From: Marvinbryantia formatexigens DSM 14469
Lineage (GTDB): Bacteria; Bacillota; Clostridia; Lachnospirales; Lachnospiraceae
Length of the DNA: 64,000 nt
Reading direction: 5' to 3'
Assembly (NCBI RefSeq): GCF_025148285.1
Contig: NZ_CP102268.1
Span: forward strand, 3,689,501 to 3,753,500
Made by a program: the position numbers and the translations under genes. The first letter of the stretch is position 1. Every line of letters begins with the position of its first letter. Below the pieces are notes generated by a model. It did no database searches. It saw nothing but the letters and a program-made list of their open reading frames with translations, and was not told the DNA's origin. Of the stretch, positions 17,170 to 26,626 are shown piece by piece.

Positions 17170-18267
17170 ATGAACATATTATTGATGGCAAGAATCATTG
17201 CAAAAACCGGTGTTGGCAACCATGTGAAGCAATTGAGTGAAGAATTGGTTAATCAAGGTCACAAAGTTTGGGTCATTGCAAGCACAAATGAAATGGCTAT
17301 TGGTCAAACCGGGGGGGTATTGTTTGAACAAGTAGAATTACGTTCGAAGAAGCCCATTACAATCATTAAAACGCTGAAAAGAATACATCAAATTATTGTC
17401 GACAATCAAATTGAGATTGTCCACTGCCATCATAGAATGGCGGGTTTATATATGAAATGGTACAATCTGCACTGGTCTATACCTTATATCTGGACGTTGC
17501 ATTTAGCTCCAATACCATGTGATCCAATTCATAGAATGATGACCAGCTACGGAAAACGTGCAATTGCTATTTCCTATGAGGTTGGAGAATTTCTGAAAGA
17601 TGATCTCAAGATACCCCAGAAGGATATTAGATATGTGCTGAATGGGGTTGACGAGAAAACTCTACTCCCTGTGACTAAAGAAGAAAAAAAGCAGCTCCGA
17701 AAGCAGATGGGTATTCCGGTCGATAAGACTGTGGTTGCATTACATTCAAGAATTGATCCAGTTAAGAACCATGAAGCAGTCGTTGAAGCGGTTGGGATGC
17801 TTACACCTGACGATAGAGAAAAACTTATAGTTCTCTGCTCTGGAGAGAAGTCTGGTGCTTATTATGAAATGCTTCAAAAACGAATCTGCGAATTAAGTAT
17901 CAGTGATTGTTTTCATTTTTGCGGTTGGGTAAAAGCTGAAACAATTATAGGTGCATCGGATGCGCTTATGCTTCCCAGTTTGAAAGAAGGTTTTGGCCTT
18001 AACTGCATAGAGGCGATGTTCATGAGAGTTCCGGTATTCCGAACCAAAACCTGTGGCTATCGGGATATGCAAGATTATTGTGTTGGGATGGAAGATGTTG
18101 CAGCACAGACTGTTTTAAAACATCTTCGCGGAATACTATCAGGAGAATTTCTGGACGAGGATCGTATAAATTTTGCAGAAGCGTTTGTTCGGAAGAAGTG
18201 CACTGTAAAGGCAATGACAGAACATACAGTAGCAGTCTACGAGGATGTGCTTAGAGAAATAGTGTAA
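17170..18267 (+). CDS. Family 4 glycosyltransferase
   Basis: A 365-residue GT-B enzyme. N-terminal MARIIAKTGVGNHVKQLSEEL and a C-terminal donor domain with GWVKAETIIGASDALMLPS and KEGFGLNCIEAM (E-x7-E motif). A run of seven G at 17311-17317 encodes Thr-Gly-Gly-Val and could slip. It follows the deacetylase-like gene by 9 bases and the operon is tightly packed. Confidence 0.88.
   Translation: MNILLMARIIAKTGVGNHVKQLSEELVNQGHKVWVIASTNEMAIGQTGGVLFEQVELRSKKPITIIKTLKRIHQIIVDNQIEIVHCHHRMAGLYMKWYNLHWSIPYIWTLHLAPIPCDPIHRMMTSYGKRAIAISYEVGEFLKDDLKIPQKDIRYVLNGVDEKTLLPVTKEEKKQLRKQMGIPVDKTVVALHSRIDPVKNHEAVVEAVGMLTPDDREKLIVLCSGEKSGAYYEMLQKRICELSISDCFHFCGWVKAETIIGASDALMLPSLKEGFGLNCIEAMFMRVPVFRTKTCGYRDMQDYCVGMEDVAAQTVLKHLRGILSGEFLDEDRINFAEAFVRKKCTVKAMTEHTVAVYEDVLREIV
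17311..17317 (+). repeat. G7 homopolymer in glycosyltransferase gene
   Basis: Seven consecutive G inside the coding sequence at about codon 48; a one-base slip would truncate the glycosyltransferase early. Confidence 0.6.
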
Positions 18268-18286
18268 AAGAGAGGTAAGATGAAAT

Positions 18287-19114
18287 ATGGACGCATCACA
18301 GAGTGTTAAACAGGTACAGAAGAAGATTCTTGAAGTTATGAAATATATAGATAAGTTATGCCGTGACAATGGGATTGTCTACTATATCATGGGTGGTACA
18401 GCTCTTGGTGCAATCAGACACGGTGGTTTTATTCCTTGGGATGATGATTTGGATATCTTTATGACTCCTTCGGAATATGAAAAATTCAAGAAAGTATTCG
18501 AAGCAGAGAATAGTTCAACGTTTGTCTTACAGGAGTGGCGCACCACTCCAGACTACCTTGAATACGCCAAGGTACGTATGAATGGGACAACTTTCATTGA
18601 GGAGGCCTTCAGAGATAGAAAAGATCTTCACCAAGGCATATATGTAGATATCATGATTCTGCATAAAGTTCCGGAGAACAAGTTCATTCAGAAGCTGGTA
18701 TATTACGAATCCAAGTTTGTGACGCTTTATGCGTTGTCGCAGAGAAATTGGAAGCCGAAGAGTACAAGCAAGAAACTGGTGCTTAAATCCCTGAAGTTTA
18801 TGCCGTGTAAATTGATGGCAAAATGCTTCTACCGAAGAATCTACAAGTATGATGATACGAAGACGAACTTTAAATACTGCTATTGGATTACACCGGTAAA
18901 ATTCAGAAGTGGATTGTTTGATTCATCGTTCTTCTCTGATCCTGTGGATATTCCGTTTGAGGATACGATTTTACTGGGGTCTAAAAAGATTAAGGAATAT
19001 CTGGAATACCGCTATGGAGATTATATGAAGCTTCCGTCCAAGGAGGCGCAGCAGGCAGCGGTACATGCCATGCTTTTCGATGTTAATCGAGACTATAAGG
19101 AATATGTAAAATAG
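18287..19114 (+). CDS. LicD family phosphotransferase
   Basis: A 275-residue LicD/fukutin-like enzyme that transfers a phosphoryl-alcohol (phosphocholine, ribitol- or glycerol-phosphate) from a CDP donor to a glycan. Signature: YIMGGTALGAIRHGGFIPWDDDLDIFM (about 31-57), with the metal-binding DDDLD. It lies downstream of the TagD-like CDP donor enzyme. No choline kinase or LicC-type gene is seen, which makes glycerol phosphate the more likely group. Confidence 0.9.
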   Translation: MDASQSVKQVQKKILEVMKYIDKLCRDNGIVYYIMGGTALGAIRHGGFIPWDDDLDIFMTPSEYEKFKKVFEAENSSTFVLQEWRTTPDYLEYAKVRMNGTTFIEEAFRDRKDLHQGIYVDIMILHKVPENKFIQKLVYYESKFVTLYALSQRNWKPKSTSKKLVLKSLKFMPCKLMAKCFYRRIYKYDDTKTNFKYCYWITPVKFRSGLFDSSFFSDPVDIPFEDTILLGSKKIKEYLEYRYGDYMKLPSKEAQQAAVHAMLFDVNRDYKEYVK

Positions 19115-19157
19115 AAGGTGATACAATCTTTCACCTTATTGGGAGTGGTAAAAATAA

Positions 19158-20189
19158 ATGTTGGTATGTGTTGTAGGTAACTTTGGAGATAAGAGTATAC
19201 TGACTGATGGACAGGGGATAAAGACGCTTGAACTTTACAATTCGTTGGTTAAAACCTACGGTCAGAAAGAAGTCAGCAAAGTTAATCTCCATAGTAAGAA
19301 TAGAATAGTTTTGGCGTTTCAACTACTTGCAAATGTGATTAGATGCAAGAATATTATCGTTTTGGTTTCAAAGAATGGTAGGAAAACCGTAATTCCACTT
19401 TTGGTTGCATATAATAGGATTTTCCACAAAAAGATTTTCCATTCTTTGATAGGAAGCACAACACATCAAACATTAGAAGAGAACCCCAAATTAATTGAAT
19501 GCTATAACCGTTTAGCGGGAAATTGGTCTGAAACTAACACAGAAAAAAGACTCCTTGAAGAACTGGGACTGACGAATGTGACAGTGGTAAAAAACTTTAA
19601 GAACCTGAGAGTCTTGAAAACAGATGAGTTAATTTATATTACGAATGAGCCTTTCCCGTTATGTACTTTTTCAAGAGTAGAGGAACTTAAGGGAATTCCT
19701 AATATAGTTCGTGCAGTAAATAAAGTTAATGAACTTTGTGGAAGAACCGTATGTACGCTAGATATATATGGCAAGGTTATGGAACGATACGAGGATGACT
19801 TTGAGAAATTGATGCCTGAGTTTGGTGAAAATATACAATATAAAGGTATCGTTGACTTTGACAAGAGCGTTGAAACACTGAAAAACTATTATATGGTGGT
19901 GTTCCCAACGAGGTATTACACTGAAGGAATTCCAGGAACTCTATTGGACTCATTTGCTGCTGGTGTGCCGGTGTTAAGCGCAGAGTGGGAATCTTGCTAT
20001 GATATTATGAACGAGCATGTTGGTGTAACTTATACATTCAACGATGACGATGCTCTAGTTAATACATTGCTATATGTTTTGAGAAACTCTTCAGAAATAA
20101 ATAAGATGAAAAAGGAATGCCTTCTTGAAGTAAGCAAATACTCATCTGAAGAAATTATAAAAACAATAGGTACATATCTTGAAGGATAA
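19158..20189 (+). CDS. Glycosyltransferase, GT4-like
   Basis: A 343-residue GT-B type protein. N-terminal NFGDKSILTDGQGIKTLELYNSL, donor domain with FSRVEELKGIPNIVRAV, FPTRYYTEGIPGTLLDSFAAGVPVLSAEW. The acceptor half is divergent, with no clear homologue by eye. ATG 19158 was chosen; upstream is GGGAG at about 19140. Confidence 0.8.
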   Translation: MLVCVVGNFGDKSILTDGQGIKTLELYNSLVKTYGQKEVSKVNLHSKNRIVLAFQLLANVIRCKNIIVLVSKNGRKTVIPLLVAYNRIFHKKIFHSLIGSTTHQTLEENPKLIECYNRLAGNWSETNTEKRLLEELGLTNVTVVKNFKNLRVLKTDELIYITNEPFPLCTFSRVEELKGIPNIVRAVNKVNELCGRTVCTLDIYGKVMERYEDDFEKLMPEFGENIQYKGIVDFDKSVETLKNYYMVVFPTRYYTEGIPGTLLDSFAAGVPVLSAEWESCYDIMNEHVGVTYTFNDDDALVNTLLYVLRNSSEINKMKKECLLEVSKYSSEEIIKTIGTYLEG

Positions 20190-20194
20190 CGATA

Positions 20195-21904
20195 ATGAAT
20201 ATTGGATTATTAATTTATGATTTGAGATCCGGTGGAGCAGAAAGAGTTCTGTGTAAATGGTCCGACCTTCTCAGTGAAGAAAACAATATAACAATTTACA
20301 CGTTTGATGGACAAGCTGATCCGGAGTACAGTTATTCTGGCAAACTTTCGGTACTGGATTTGCCAAGTAGAGGAAAAAATAAAGTTAAGCAAATGCTTAC
20401 TTTGGTCAAACGCTATTTGAGACTCAGAAAGCAAATCAAGCAAGATAACATTGACTTATTAGTTAGTTTTTGCTCTACCGCAAACTTTCCGGCAATGTTC
20501 CAAAGTGTTCCAAGAATAGCGTCGATCAGGCTGTACTCGGAGTATTTCTCCTATCGAAAAATATATCGCTTTTTAATTAAACACACTCATACTACCTTAG
20601 CAGTACAAACAAACAGACTGAAAAATGATATTTTGTTGGATGTAGGAGAAAAGTATTCGTCCAAAATTCATGTTATTGGCAACCCTCTGGATACAGAATT
20701 AATCAAAGAAAAGATGAAGGAAGAGCCGGAGGAGGATTTTTTAGAAAGAATCAGAGGAAAAAAGGTAATCTGTTTTACAGCTTCCTTCAAAACAGCCAAG
20801 AATCATTGGAACTTGATTAAGAGTTTTAACTTATTACATAAAGAAATGCCGGAAACAGTTCTGGTCCTAATTGGTGGACAAGGAGAATTGGAAGAAAAAA
20901 CACGCAGAATGGTTGATGACTCCCCAATTAAAGATTCAGTAGTTTTTATTGGGAAGACTACAAATCCATTTAAATATGAGAAATATGCAGATGTTTTTGT
21001 GTTGCCGTCGATAACTGAAGGAATTCCTAATGTGCTGATTGAAGCAATGACCGTCGGGCTTCCGGTCATCTCTACAGACTGTCCATCTGGACCGCGAGAG
21101 ATTCTTTTAGAGAATCCAGATATGAACGTGACGACAGAAGGTATCGAACGTGCAGAATATGGATTATTAGTTGAGCCATTTCCGAATGTACTCGACTTCG
21201 ATATAAACCACATTGCAAAACAAAATACTGTACTATATACTGCTATGAAAGCTTTACTATCTGATAAGAAATTGAACGATTATTATCGACATCAAGCAAA
21301 TTATCGGACTCAAAAATATGATATGACAGCATACAAAAAGGAGCTATATGGTTTGATAAAAAATGAGAAAATCTTAGGAGAAGATACTGTTTGGACGAAG
21401 AAAAAAAAAATACTTTATTCAATATACTTTATGTGCGCTTCATGGTTCCCCATCAGTTCGCATTCCAAGATTGCCCAAAAATGGCGTTACTTTTGGGCAA
21501 GTAGGATTGTAGGGAAATGCGGAAAAAATGTTAACTTTGAGCGCTTTTGTTCTTTTACGCCGGGACTATCTGTTGGAGATAATTCTGGAATCGGAATTAG
21601 AGCATGTATAAATGGCCCTGTAACGATTGGTACTGACGTAATGATGGGGCAAGATGTAATTATCTACACGACCCGTCATAATGACGACCGTATTGATATT
21701 CCGATGAGAGAACAGGGAATGGCAGACGTAATGCCTGTGTCTATTGGGAACGATGTTTGGATAGGTGGAAGAGTTATCATTCTTCCGGGTGTTACGATAG
21801 GTGATGGATGCATCATAGGCGCAGGAGCTGTGGTTACGAAGGATATTCCACCATATAGTGTCGCAGTAGGTGTGCCAGCAAAAGTTGTACGTGAACGAAA
21901 ATAA
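20195..21904 (+). CDS. Fusion: GT4 glycosyltransferase plus hexapeptide O-acetyltransferase
   Basis: A 569-residue two-domain protein. Residues 1 to about 400 are a GT4 glycosyltransferase (SGGAERVLCKWSDLL, SITEGIPNVLIEAMTVGLPVIS, SGPREILL). Residues about 405-569 are a left-handed beta-helix acetyltransferase (GDNSGIGIRACINGPVTIG, YTTRHNDD with the catalytic His, IGNDVWIGGRVIILPGVTIG, AVVTKDIPPYSVAVGVPA). One chain could add a sugar and acetylate it. The linker contains a run of ten A at 21401-21410 (KKKK), exactly between the domains. Confidence 0.9.
   Translation: MNIGLLIYDLRSGGAERVLCKWSDLLSEENNITIYTFDGQADPEYSYSGKLSVLDLPSRGKNKVKQMLTLVKRYLRLRKQIKQDNIDLLVSFCSTANFPAMFQSVPRIASIRLYSEYFSYRKIYRFLIKHTHTTLAVQTNRLKNDILLDVGEKYSSKIHVIGNPLDTELIKEKMKEEPEEDFLERIRGKKVICFTASFKTAKNHWNLIKSFNLLHKEMPETVLVLIGGQGELEEKTRRMVDDSPIKDSVVFIGKTTNPFKYEKYADVFVLPSITEGIPNVLIEAMTVGLPVISTDCPSGPREILLENPDMNVTTEGIERAEYGLLVEPFPNVLDFDINHIAKQNTVLYTAMKALLSDKKLNDYYRHQANYRTQKYDMTAYKKELYGLIKNEKILGEDTVWTKKKKILYSIYFMCASWFPISSHSKIAQKWRYFWASRIVGKCGKNVNFERFCSFTPGLSVGDNSGIGIRACINGPVTIGTDVMMGQDVIIYTTRHNDDRIDIPMREQGMADVMPVSIGNDVWIGGRVIILPGVTIGDGCIIGAGAVVTKDIPPYSVAVGVPAKVVRERK
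21401..21410 (+). repeat. A10 homopolymer at domain junction
   Basis: Ten A following AAG, in frame as lysines. Slippage of one or two bases would leave the glycosyltransferase nearly complete but remove the acetyltransferase domain. Confidence 0.6.
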
Positions 21905-21956
21905 AATAATTCCTTTGGATATAGACATATTTTTTGTATTAATACGGGAGGCATTA

Positions 21957-23189
21957 ATGAGAGAAGAGAATACTACATCAGACGAAATCATATGTGCATT
22001 AATCTCTTTTATGATTATGTCTTTTTATATATTTGAAACAGCTTCTTGGGGTAGATATGTTATTTTCGGTATTACAATTCTAGTAACATTAATATATGCC
22101 GCAAATAACGGCTTTAAGATTCCATTAGTACTTAATCGGCCATTTCATGTTCATGTTGCTGCATTTGCTATTTTTTGTTTTGCTTCTTCAATTTGGGCGT
22201 GGAATTCAGTTGCAGCGATTTCAAAGGGCATTACAATTTTTTCCATATTGATATGTTACTCATTGATATATCCTTATTTTCAACAAAAAGGAAATATTGA
22301 TATACTATTGGATGCTTTTATGTTTTCGGGATATGGGATAGCTCTATATACCGTTGTATATTATGGAACAAGTGGTATTGTATCAATGCTTAGCGGAAAT
22401 GTACGTTTGGGTAATGATTTTACGAATGCCAACTCTATCGGGCTTATTGCAGCAACATCATGCATAATTCAGTTTTCTTATTTATTAAAAAGGAAAAAAA
22501 GAAAGTTTGCTATTTTTCTGATTCCGTGCATCATAGTACTCGCAATTTCTCAATCTCGTAAAGCTATGATTATGCTTGTTGTCGGAATTGCCTTTTTAAT
22601 TATGACCAAAGAAAGTGACCGTGCTTCAATATTCAAGAAGGCTTTTAATCTTGTACTTGGAGTACTAGCGGTTTTTTTTCTGATATATGTAATGTCACGA
22701 TTAGATATTTTTTCTGGTGTATTTAGAAGGTTTGAGACTTTATTTGAATCAATTAATGGTACAAGAGCAGAAGATATAAGATCCATATATAGGCGAATTG
22801 GAATGCAGCAATTCTATAAAACACCTATATTGGGTATAGGAATAGGAAATTCATTGGACTTACTCGAAAGTGTAGGTCATAGGAGAACTTATTTACACTG
22901 TAATTTTGTAGAAATACTTTCAAGTGGGGGAATCGTTGGTTTTATTATATATTATTCGATTTATATTAAGTTGATTGTCGGTCTTTGGAAATACAGGAGA
23001 TATCGTTCCACGACAACCAACTTATGTATAGTTCTATTGTTTTTGATGCTCATCATGGATTATGGAATGGTAACATATTATGATAAACAACAATACCTAT
23101 ATTTTATGTGTTTTTTCCTTCAACTGGAACTTATAAAAAAAGATTATTATGCAATAGAAGAATCAGAAAGGTACGAAAACAATGTATGA
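21957..23189 (+). CDS. O-antigen ligase/polymerase-like protein (Wzy)
   Basis: About 410 residues with 10 or more hydrophobic helices. The start is ATG 21957 with GGGAGG 5 bases upstream, rather than an overlapping ATG at 21870. The large extracytoplasmic loop carries a PILGIGIGNSLDLLE segment, then LHCNFVEILSSGGIVGF, the pattern of the Wzy_C/O-antigen ligase family. It would polymerise the flipped repeat units outside the membrane. The sequence is AT-rich (about one-third GC), typical of wzy genes. Confidence 0.85.
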   Translation: MREENTTSDEIICALISFMIMSFYIFETASWGRYVIFGITILVTLIYAANNGFKIPLVLNRPFHVHVAAFAIFCFASSIWAWNSVAAISKGITIFSILICYSLIYPYFQQKGNIDILLDAFMFSGYGIALYTVVYYGTSGIVSMLSGNVRLGNDFTNANSIGLIAATSCIIQFSYLLKRKKRKFAIFLIPCIIVLAISQSRKAMIMLVVGIAFLIMTKESDRASIFKKAFNLVLGVLAVFFLIYVMSRLDIFSGVFRRFETLFESINGTRAEDIRSIYRRIGMQQFYKTPILGIGIGNSLDLLESVGHRRTYLHCNFVEILSSGGIVGFIIYYSIYIKLIVGLWKYRRYRSTTTNLCIVLLFLMLIMDYGMVTYYDKQQYLYFMCFFLQLELIKKDYYAIEESERYENNV

Positions 23190-24093
23190 ATTGACAGTAT
23201 TTACACCAGCTTATAATAGAGCAAATACTTTAGAGAGAGCCTATAGAAGCCTAGAAAACCAAACATCTAAAGAGTTTATTTGGCTAGTAATTGATGATGG
23301 ATCTACTGATAACACTTCAGAATTAGTGGCTCAAATCAAAGAAAACGCTTCGTTTCCTATTGAATATTATAGAAAAGAAAACGGGGGAAGACACACAGCA
23401 GTTAATTATTCTTATCAATTTCTAAAAACCAAATATGTTGTTACATTGGATTCCGATGATGAGTTGTTGCCTGATGCAGTTGAAAAAATGTTAAGAACGT
23501 GGAATGGCATTCCGAAAGGCGAGTATGACCGTTTTTGGTGTATATCGGGACGAGAAATGTATGCTGATAGTGGAGAAATGGTGGGTAAGCCATATCCAGA
23601 AGGAATCAACCAGTTAAGGGGGAAAAAACAAAGAAGAGAAATAATGAAGTATCCTGGAGAGAAACATTGTTGCAGAAAAGTGGCAATTCATGTACAGTAT
23701 CCTTTCCCTGAATTTCCAGATACAAAATTCATTACCGAAAATGTTGTGTGGCAAAAGATTAATAGGAAATATGATCAATACTGTGTTAATGATATATATG
23801 GAAAATATTACACAAATACTGAGGGCAGCTTAATGACAGATAGTCCCCATCAGAAATCGAAACATCGTTCAGCATTTTACAGGGATATAATTTATGTAAA
23901 TGAGTATTTTGATGACTTATGTTATAGCAAAGGTATTGCATATTTTATTGCAGACATATCGAGAAGGGCTATATTGACAGGAGAACCATATAAAAGCGTA
24001 GTGAATAGATTGAATACACCCATAAAAAAAATACTTGTCACTCTATGCTATCCAATAGGGTTTCTTGTTGCGAAATTAAAGGATAAAGCATAA
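23182..24093 (+). CDS. Family 2 glycosyltransferase
   Basis: A 303-residue GT2 enzyme overlapping wzy by 8 bases. TPAYNRANTLERAYRSLENQ, VIDDGSTDNTSEL, and VTLDSDDELLPDAV (DxD, about 92) are clear. No membrane segment except a weakly hydrophobic C-terminus. Confidence 0.9.
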   Translation: MYELTVFTPAYNRANTLERAYRSLENQTSKEFIWLVIDDGSTDNTSELVAQIKENASFPIEYYRKENGGRHTAVNYSYQFLKTKYVVTLDSDDELLPDAVEKMLRTWNGIPKGEYDRFWCISGREMYADSGEMVGKPYPEGINQLRGKKQRREIMKYPGEKHCCRKVAIHVQYPFPEFPDTKFITENVVWQKINRKYDQYCVNDIYGKYYTNTEGSLMTDSPHQKSKHRSAFYRDIIYVNEYFDDLCYSKGIAYFIADISRRAILTGEPYKSVVNRLNTPIKKILVTLCYPIGFLVAKLKDKA

Positions 24094-24117
24094 GTACAAA
24101 TGCAAGGAGAGTCAATA

Positions 24118-25029
24118 ATGATAGGAAGAGTGAAAGAAATACTTAGCTCACCGGCAGAGTTTGGATATTGGCTATCTGGTAGAAGGTTTTGCCGACTTAT
24201 TCCGGATGAGCTTTATATTAAATTTAAATATAAATGTATCTTGGGAAGATGGCCAAACTTGGATGATCCGAAGTATCTAAGTGAAGAAATACAATGGTTA
24301 AAACTGTATGATAGAAATCCTTTATACATCAAATTAGTTGATAAATATGCAGTGCGTAGCTATATAGAAGAGAAAATAGGAAAAGAGTATTTGGTGCCAT
24401 TACTTGGGGTGTGGGATTCACCTATGGATATTGATTGGGATGCACTTCCTAATAGGTTTGTATTAAAAACTGTAAACGGTTCACACACCAATATAATTTG
24501 TACAGAAAAAGCCCAGTTAAATAAGAAAAAAACAATAAGTACATTGCTGAGATGGCAGAAAAGCAATCAAACCTTTTATTATGGAAGGGAGTGGCCATAC
24601 AAATATGTGAAGCCACGTATCATAGCTGAAGAGTATATTGATTCAACTGCCCCAGGCGGACTTATTGATTATAAATTCATGTGTTTTAATGGTATTGCAG
24701 ATAATGTAATGGTGTGTTCTGATAGGCAAACAGGGAAAACGAGGTTTGATCATTTTGACAAAAAATGGAATTTTCTAAGGTATCAATATGTCGATGCAAA
24801 CAAGCCAGAAGATTATTCGATTCCTAAGCCTAATCTAATGGATGAGATGTTTAATATTGCGGAATTCCTAGCAAAACCGTTTCCGTATGTTAGAGTAGAT
24901 CTTTATTGTGAAAACAATAGGATTTATTTCGGCGAATTAACATTTTATCCTCAGTCCGGCTTTGATACAGATTATACAGAAGAAACTGATTTATATTTTG
25001 GAACGAAATTAGATATACATAAATTTTAG
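24118..25029 (+). CDS. TupA-like ATP-grasp enzyme
   Basis: About 303 residues from ATG 24118, which has AAGGAG 8 bases upstream (ATG 24100 is in frame but without a site). It fits the TupA-like ATP-grasp family: YKCILGRWPNLDDPKYLSEEIQWLKLYDRNPLYIKLVDKYAVRSYI, PNRFVLKTVNGSHTNII (ATP-binding lysine), IAEEYID, DYKFMCFNG, and YVRVDLYCENNRIYFGELTFYPQSG (metal ligands near the end). TupA makes the teichuronopeptide of alkaliphilic Bacillus, so this enzyme may join an amino acid to a carboxyl group, such as glucuronate in the polymer. Substrate is inference. Confidence 0.82.
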   Translation: MIGRVKEILSSPAEFGYWLSGRRFCRLIPDELYIKFKYKCILGRWPNLDDPKYLSEEIQWLKLYDRNPLYIKLVDKYAVRSYIEEKIGKEYLVPLLGVWDSPMDIDWDALPNRFVLKTVNGSHTNIICTEKAQLNKKKTISTLLRWQKSNQTFYYGREWPYKYVKPRIIAEEYIDSTAPGGLIDYKFMCFNGIADNVMVCSDRQTGKTRFDHFDKKWNFLRYQYVDANKPEDYSIPKPNLMDEMFNIAEFLAKPFPYVRVDLYCENNRIYFGELTFYPQSGFDTDYTEETDLYFGTKLDIHKF

Positions 25030-25090
25030 CTTGTCTAGAAAATTAGGATGTAAAAGCGGGAAAATAAATACTTGGGTATGGAGAAAGTAA

Positions 25091-26533
25091 ATGGAAAATG
25101 GTTTTGGTAACAAGATAATAAACGCTACAAAGTGGTCTGTTGTATCGGAAATAACGGCCAAGATTGCAGCTCCAGTTATAAATATAATTCTTGCTCGATT
25201 ACTTTCCCCAAGCGAATTTGGGGTTGTTGCATCAATTACTATAATTACCAGTTTCGCCGATATTTTTACAGATGCTGGATTTCAGAAGTTTGTTATACAG
25301 CATGAGTTTGACAATGATGATACATTGAATAAGTACTCTGATGTTGCATTCACATCAAATGCTGTCCTGTCGGTAATAATCTATTGTATTATTTTTGGAT
25401 GGAGACGTAGTTTAGCTTCAGCAATAGGATGCCCTGAGGCTTATAACGGATTGGCAACAGCTGCACTTACTGTATTATGTACTTCTTTTTCAAGTATATC
25501 TATTGCAAGATTTCGTAGAGAGTTAAACTTTAAACCACTCTTTTTTATTAGATTAGCGAGTTCACTGATCCCTTTGTTCGTTACTGTTCCGTTAGCATTC
25601 GCATTGAGATCATACTGGGCTATTGTCATAGGTACTGTATTTCAGCAATTATTTATTGCAATTATGTCGGTTGGATTGTCGAAGTATAAACCCAGAATCA
25701 GAATGAACGTCAAGATATTCTCGGATATGGTTTCATTTTGTTTGTGGAATTTAATGGAAACTTTGTCGATTTGGTTTGCCGGTCAAGCAAATATTTTTAT
25801 TGTTGCAAGCGTATTGGATTCGTATTATTTGGGATTGTATAAAACAGGAATGTCTACGATTAATTCGTATATGGCAATTATCACGTCTGCAATAACTTCT
25901 GTATTCTTTTCAGCGTTATCTCGCATGCAGAACGATAAAGACGCCTATAAAAGAACCTTTGACAAGTTCCAAAAAATAATAGCAGTTATTGTTTTGCCTA
26001 TGGGAGCTGGGATCTTTTTGTACAGGGATTTGGCTGTTCAACTTTTACTGGGATCACAATGGGCTGAAATTTCGGATTTTATGGGATTATGGGCATTAAT
26101 GAGTGCGCTTACGATAGCATTCAGCAATACTGCTTGCGAGGTTTATAGAAGCATGGGGAAACCCCAAATATCATTTATACTACAGATGGTTTACTTGGTT
26201 TTTTATATCCCTGTTATCTTCTTCTCTGCACATAAGAGCTTTGTTATATTATGCTACGCTAGTTGTTTTATTAGGATCGTTCCAATTTTCTTAGACTTTA
26301 TTACGCTGAAAACAAAATTTGGATTTCCATTTAAAAGTATTATAAAAAATACATATATTCAATTTATAGCAGTTTCATTAATGACTGTCGTTGCGATTTT
26401 ATGTCAAAGAATATCAGACGGAATGGTATGGCAAATCATATCGATTCTTATATGCGCGGCATTTTATTTTGCTATCATGCTGTTATTTCCGAGCATGAGA
26501 AAAGAAATATCTTCAATTAAGAATATGATATAG
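25091..26533 (+). CDS. Wzx-type oligosaccharide flippase
   Basis: A 480-residue polytopic protein of the MOP/PST superfamily with 12-14 hydrophobic helices. The start motif ATKWSVVSEITAKIAAPVINIILARLLSPSEFGVVA is typical. It moves the undecaprenyl-linked repeat unit to the outer face for Wzy. ATG follows GGAG at about 25081. Confidence 0.92.
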   Translation: MENGFGNKIINATKWSVVSEITAKIAAPVINIILARLLSPSEFGVVASITIITSFADIFTDAGFQKFVIQHEFDNDDTLNKYSDVAFTSNAVLSVIIYCIIFGWRRSLASAIGCPEAYNGLATAALTVLCTSFSSISIARFRRELNFKPLFFIRLASSLIPLFVTVPLAFALRSYWAIVIGTVFQQLFIAIMSVGLSKYKPRIRMNVKIFSDMVSFCLWNLMETLSIWFAGQANIFIVASVLDSYYLGLYKTGMSTINSYMAIITSAITSVFFSALSRMQNDKDAYKRTFDKFQKIIAVIVLPMGAGIFLYRDLAVQLLLGSQWAEISDFMGLWALMSALTIAFSNTACEVYRSMGKPQISFILQMVYLVFYIPVIFFSAHKSFVILCYASCFIRIVPIFLDFITLKTKFGFPFKSIIKNTYIQFIAVSLMTVVAILCQRISDGMVWQIISILICAAFYFAIMLLFPSMRKEISSIKNMI

Positions 26534-26626
26534 CACATAAAAGGTACTGAATAGAATTAAGAAATGATATTAAATTAGCAAACTTCATTTAAGGTTTTCA
26601 GACAGTAAACAGAAATAGGAGAAGTA

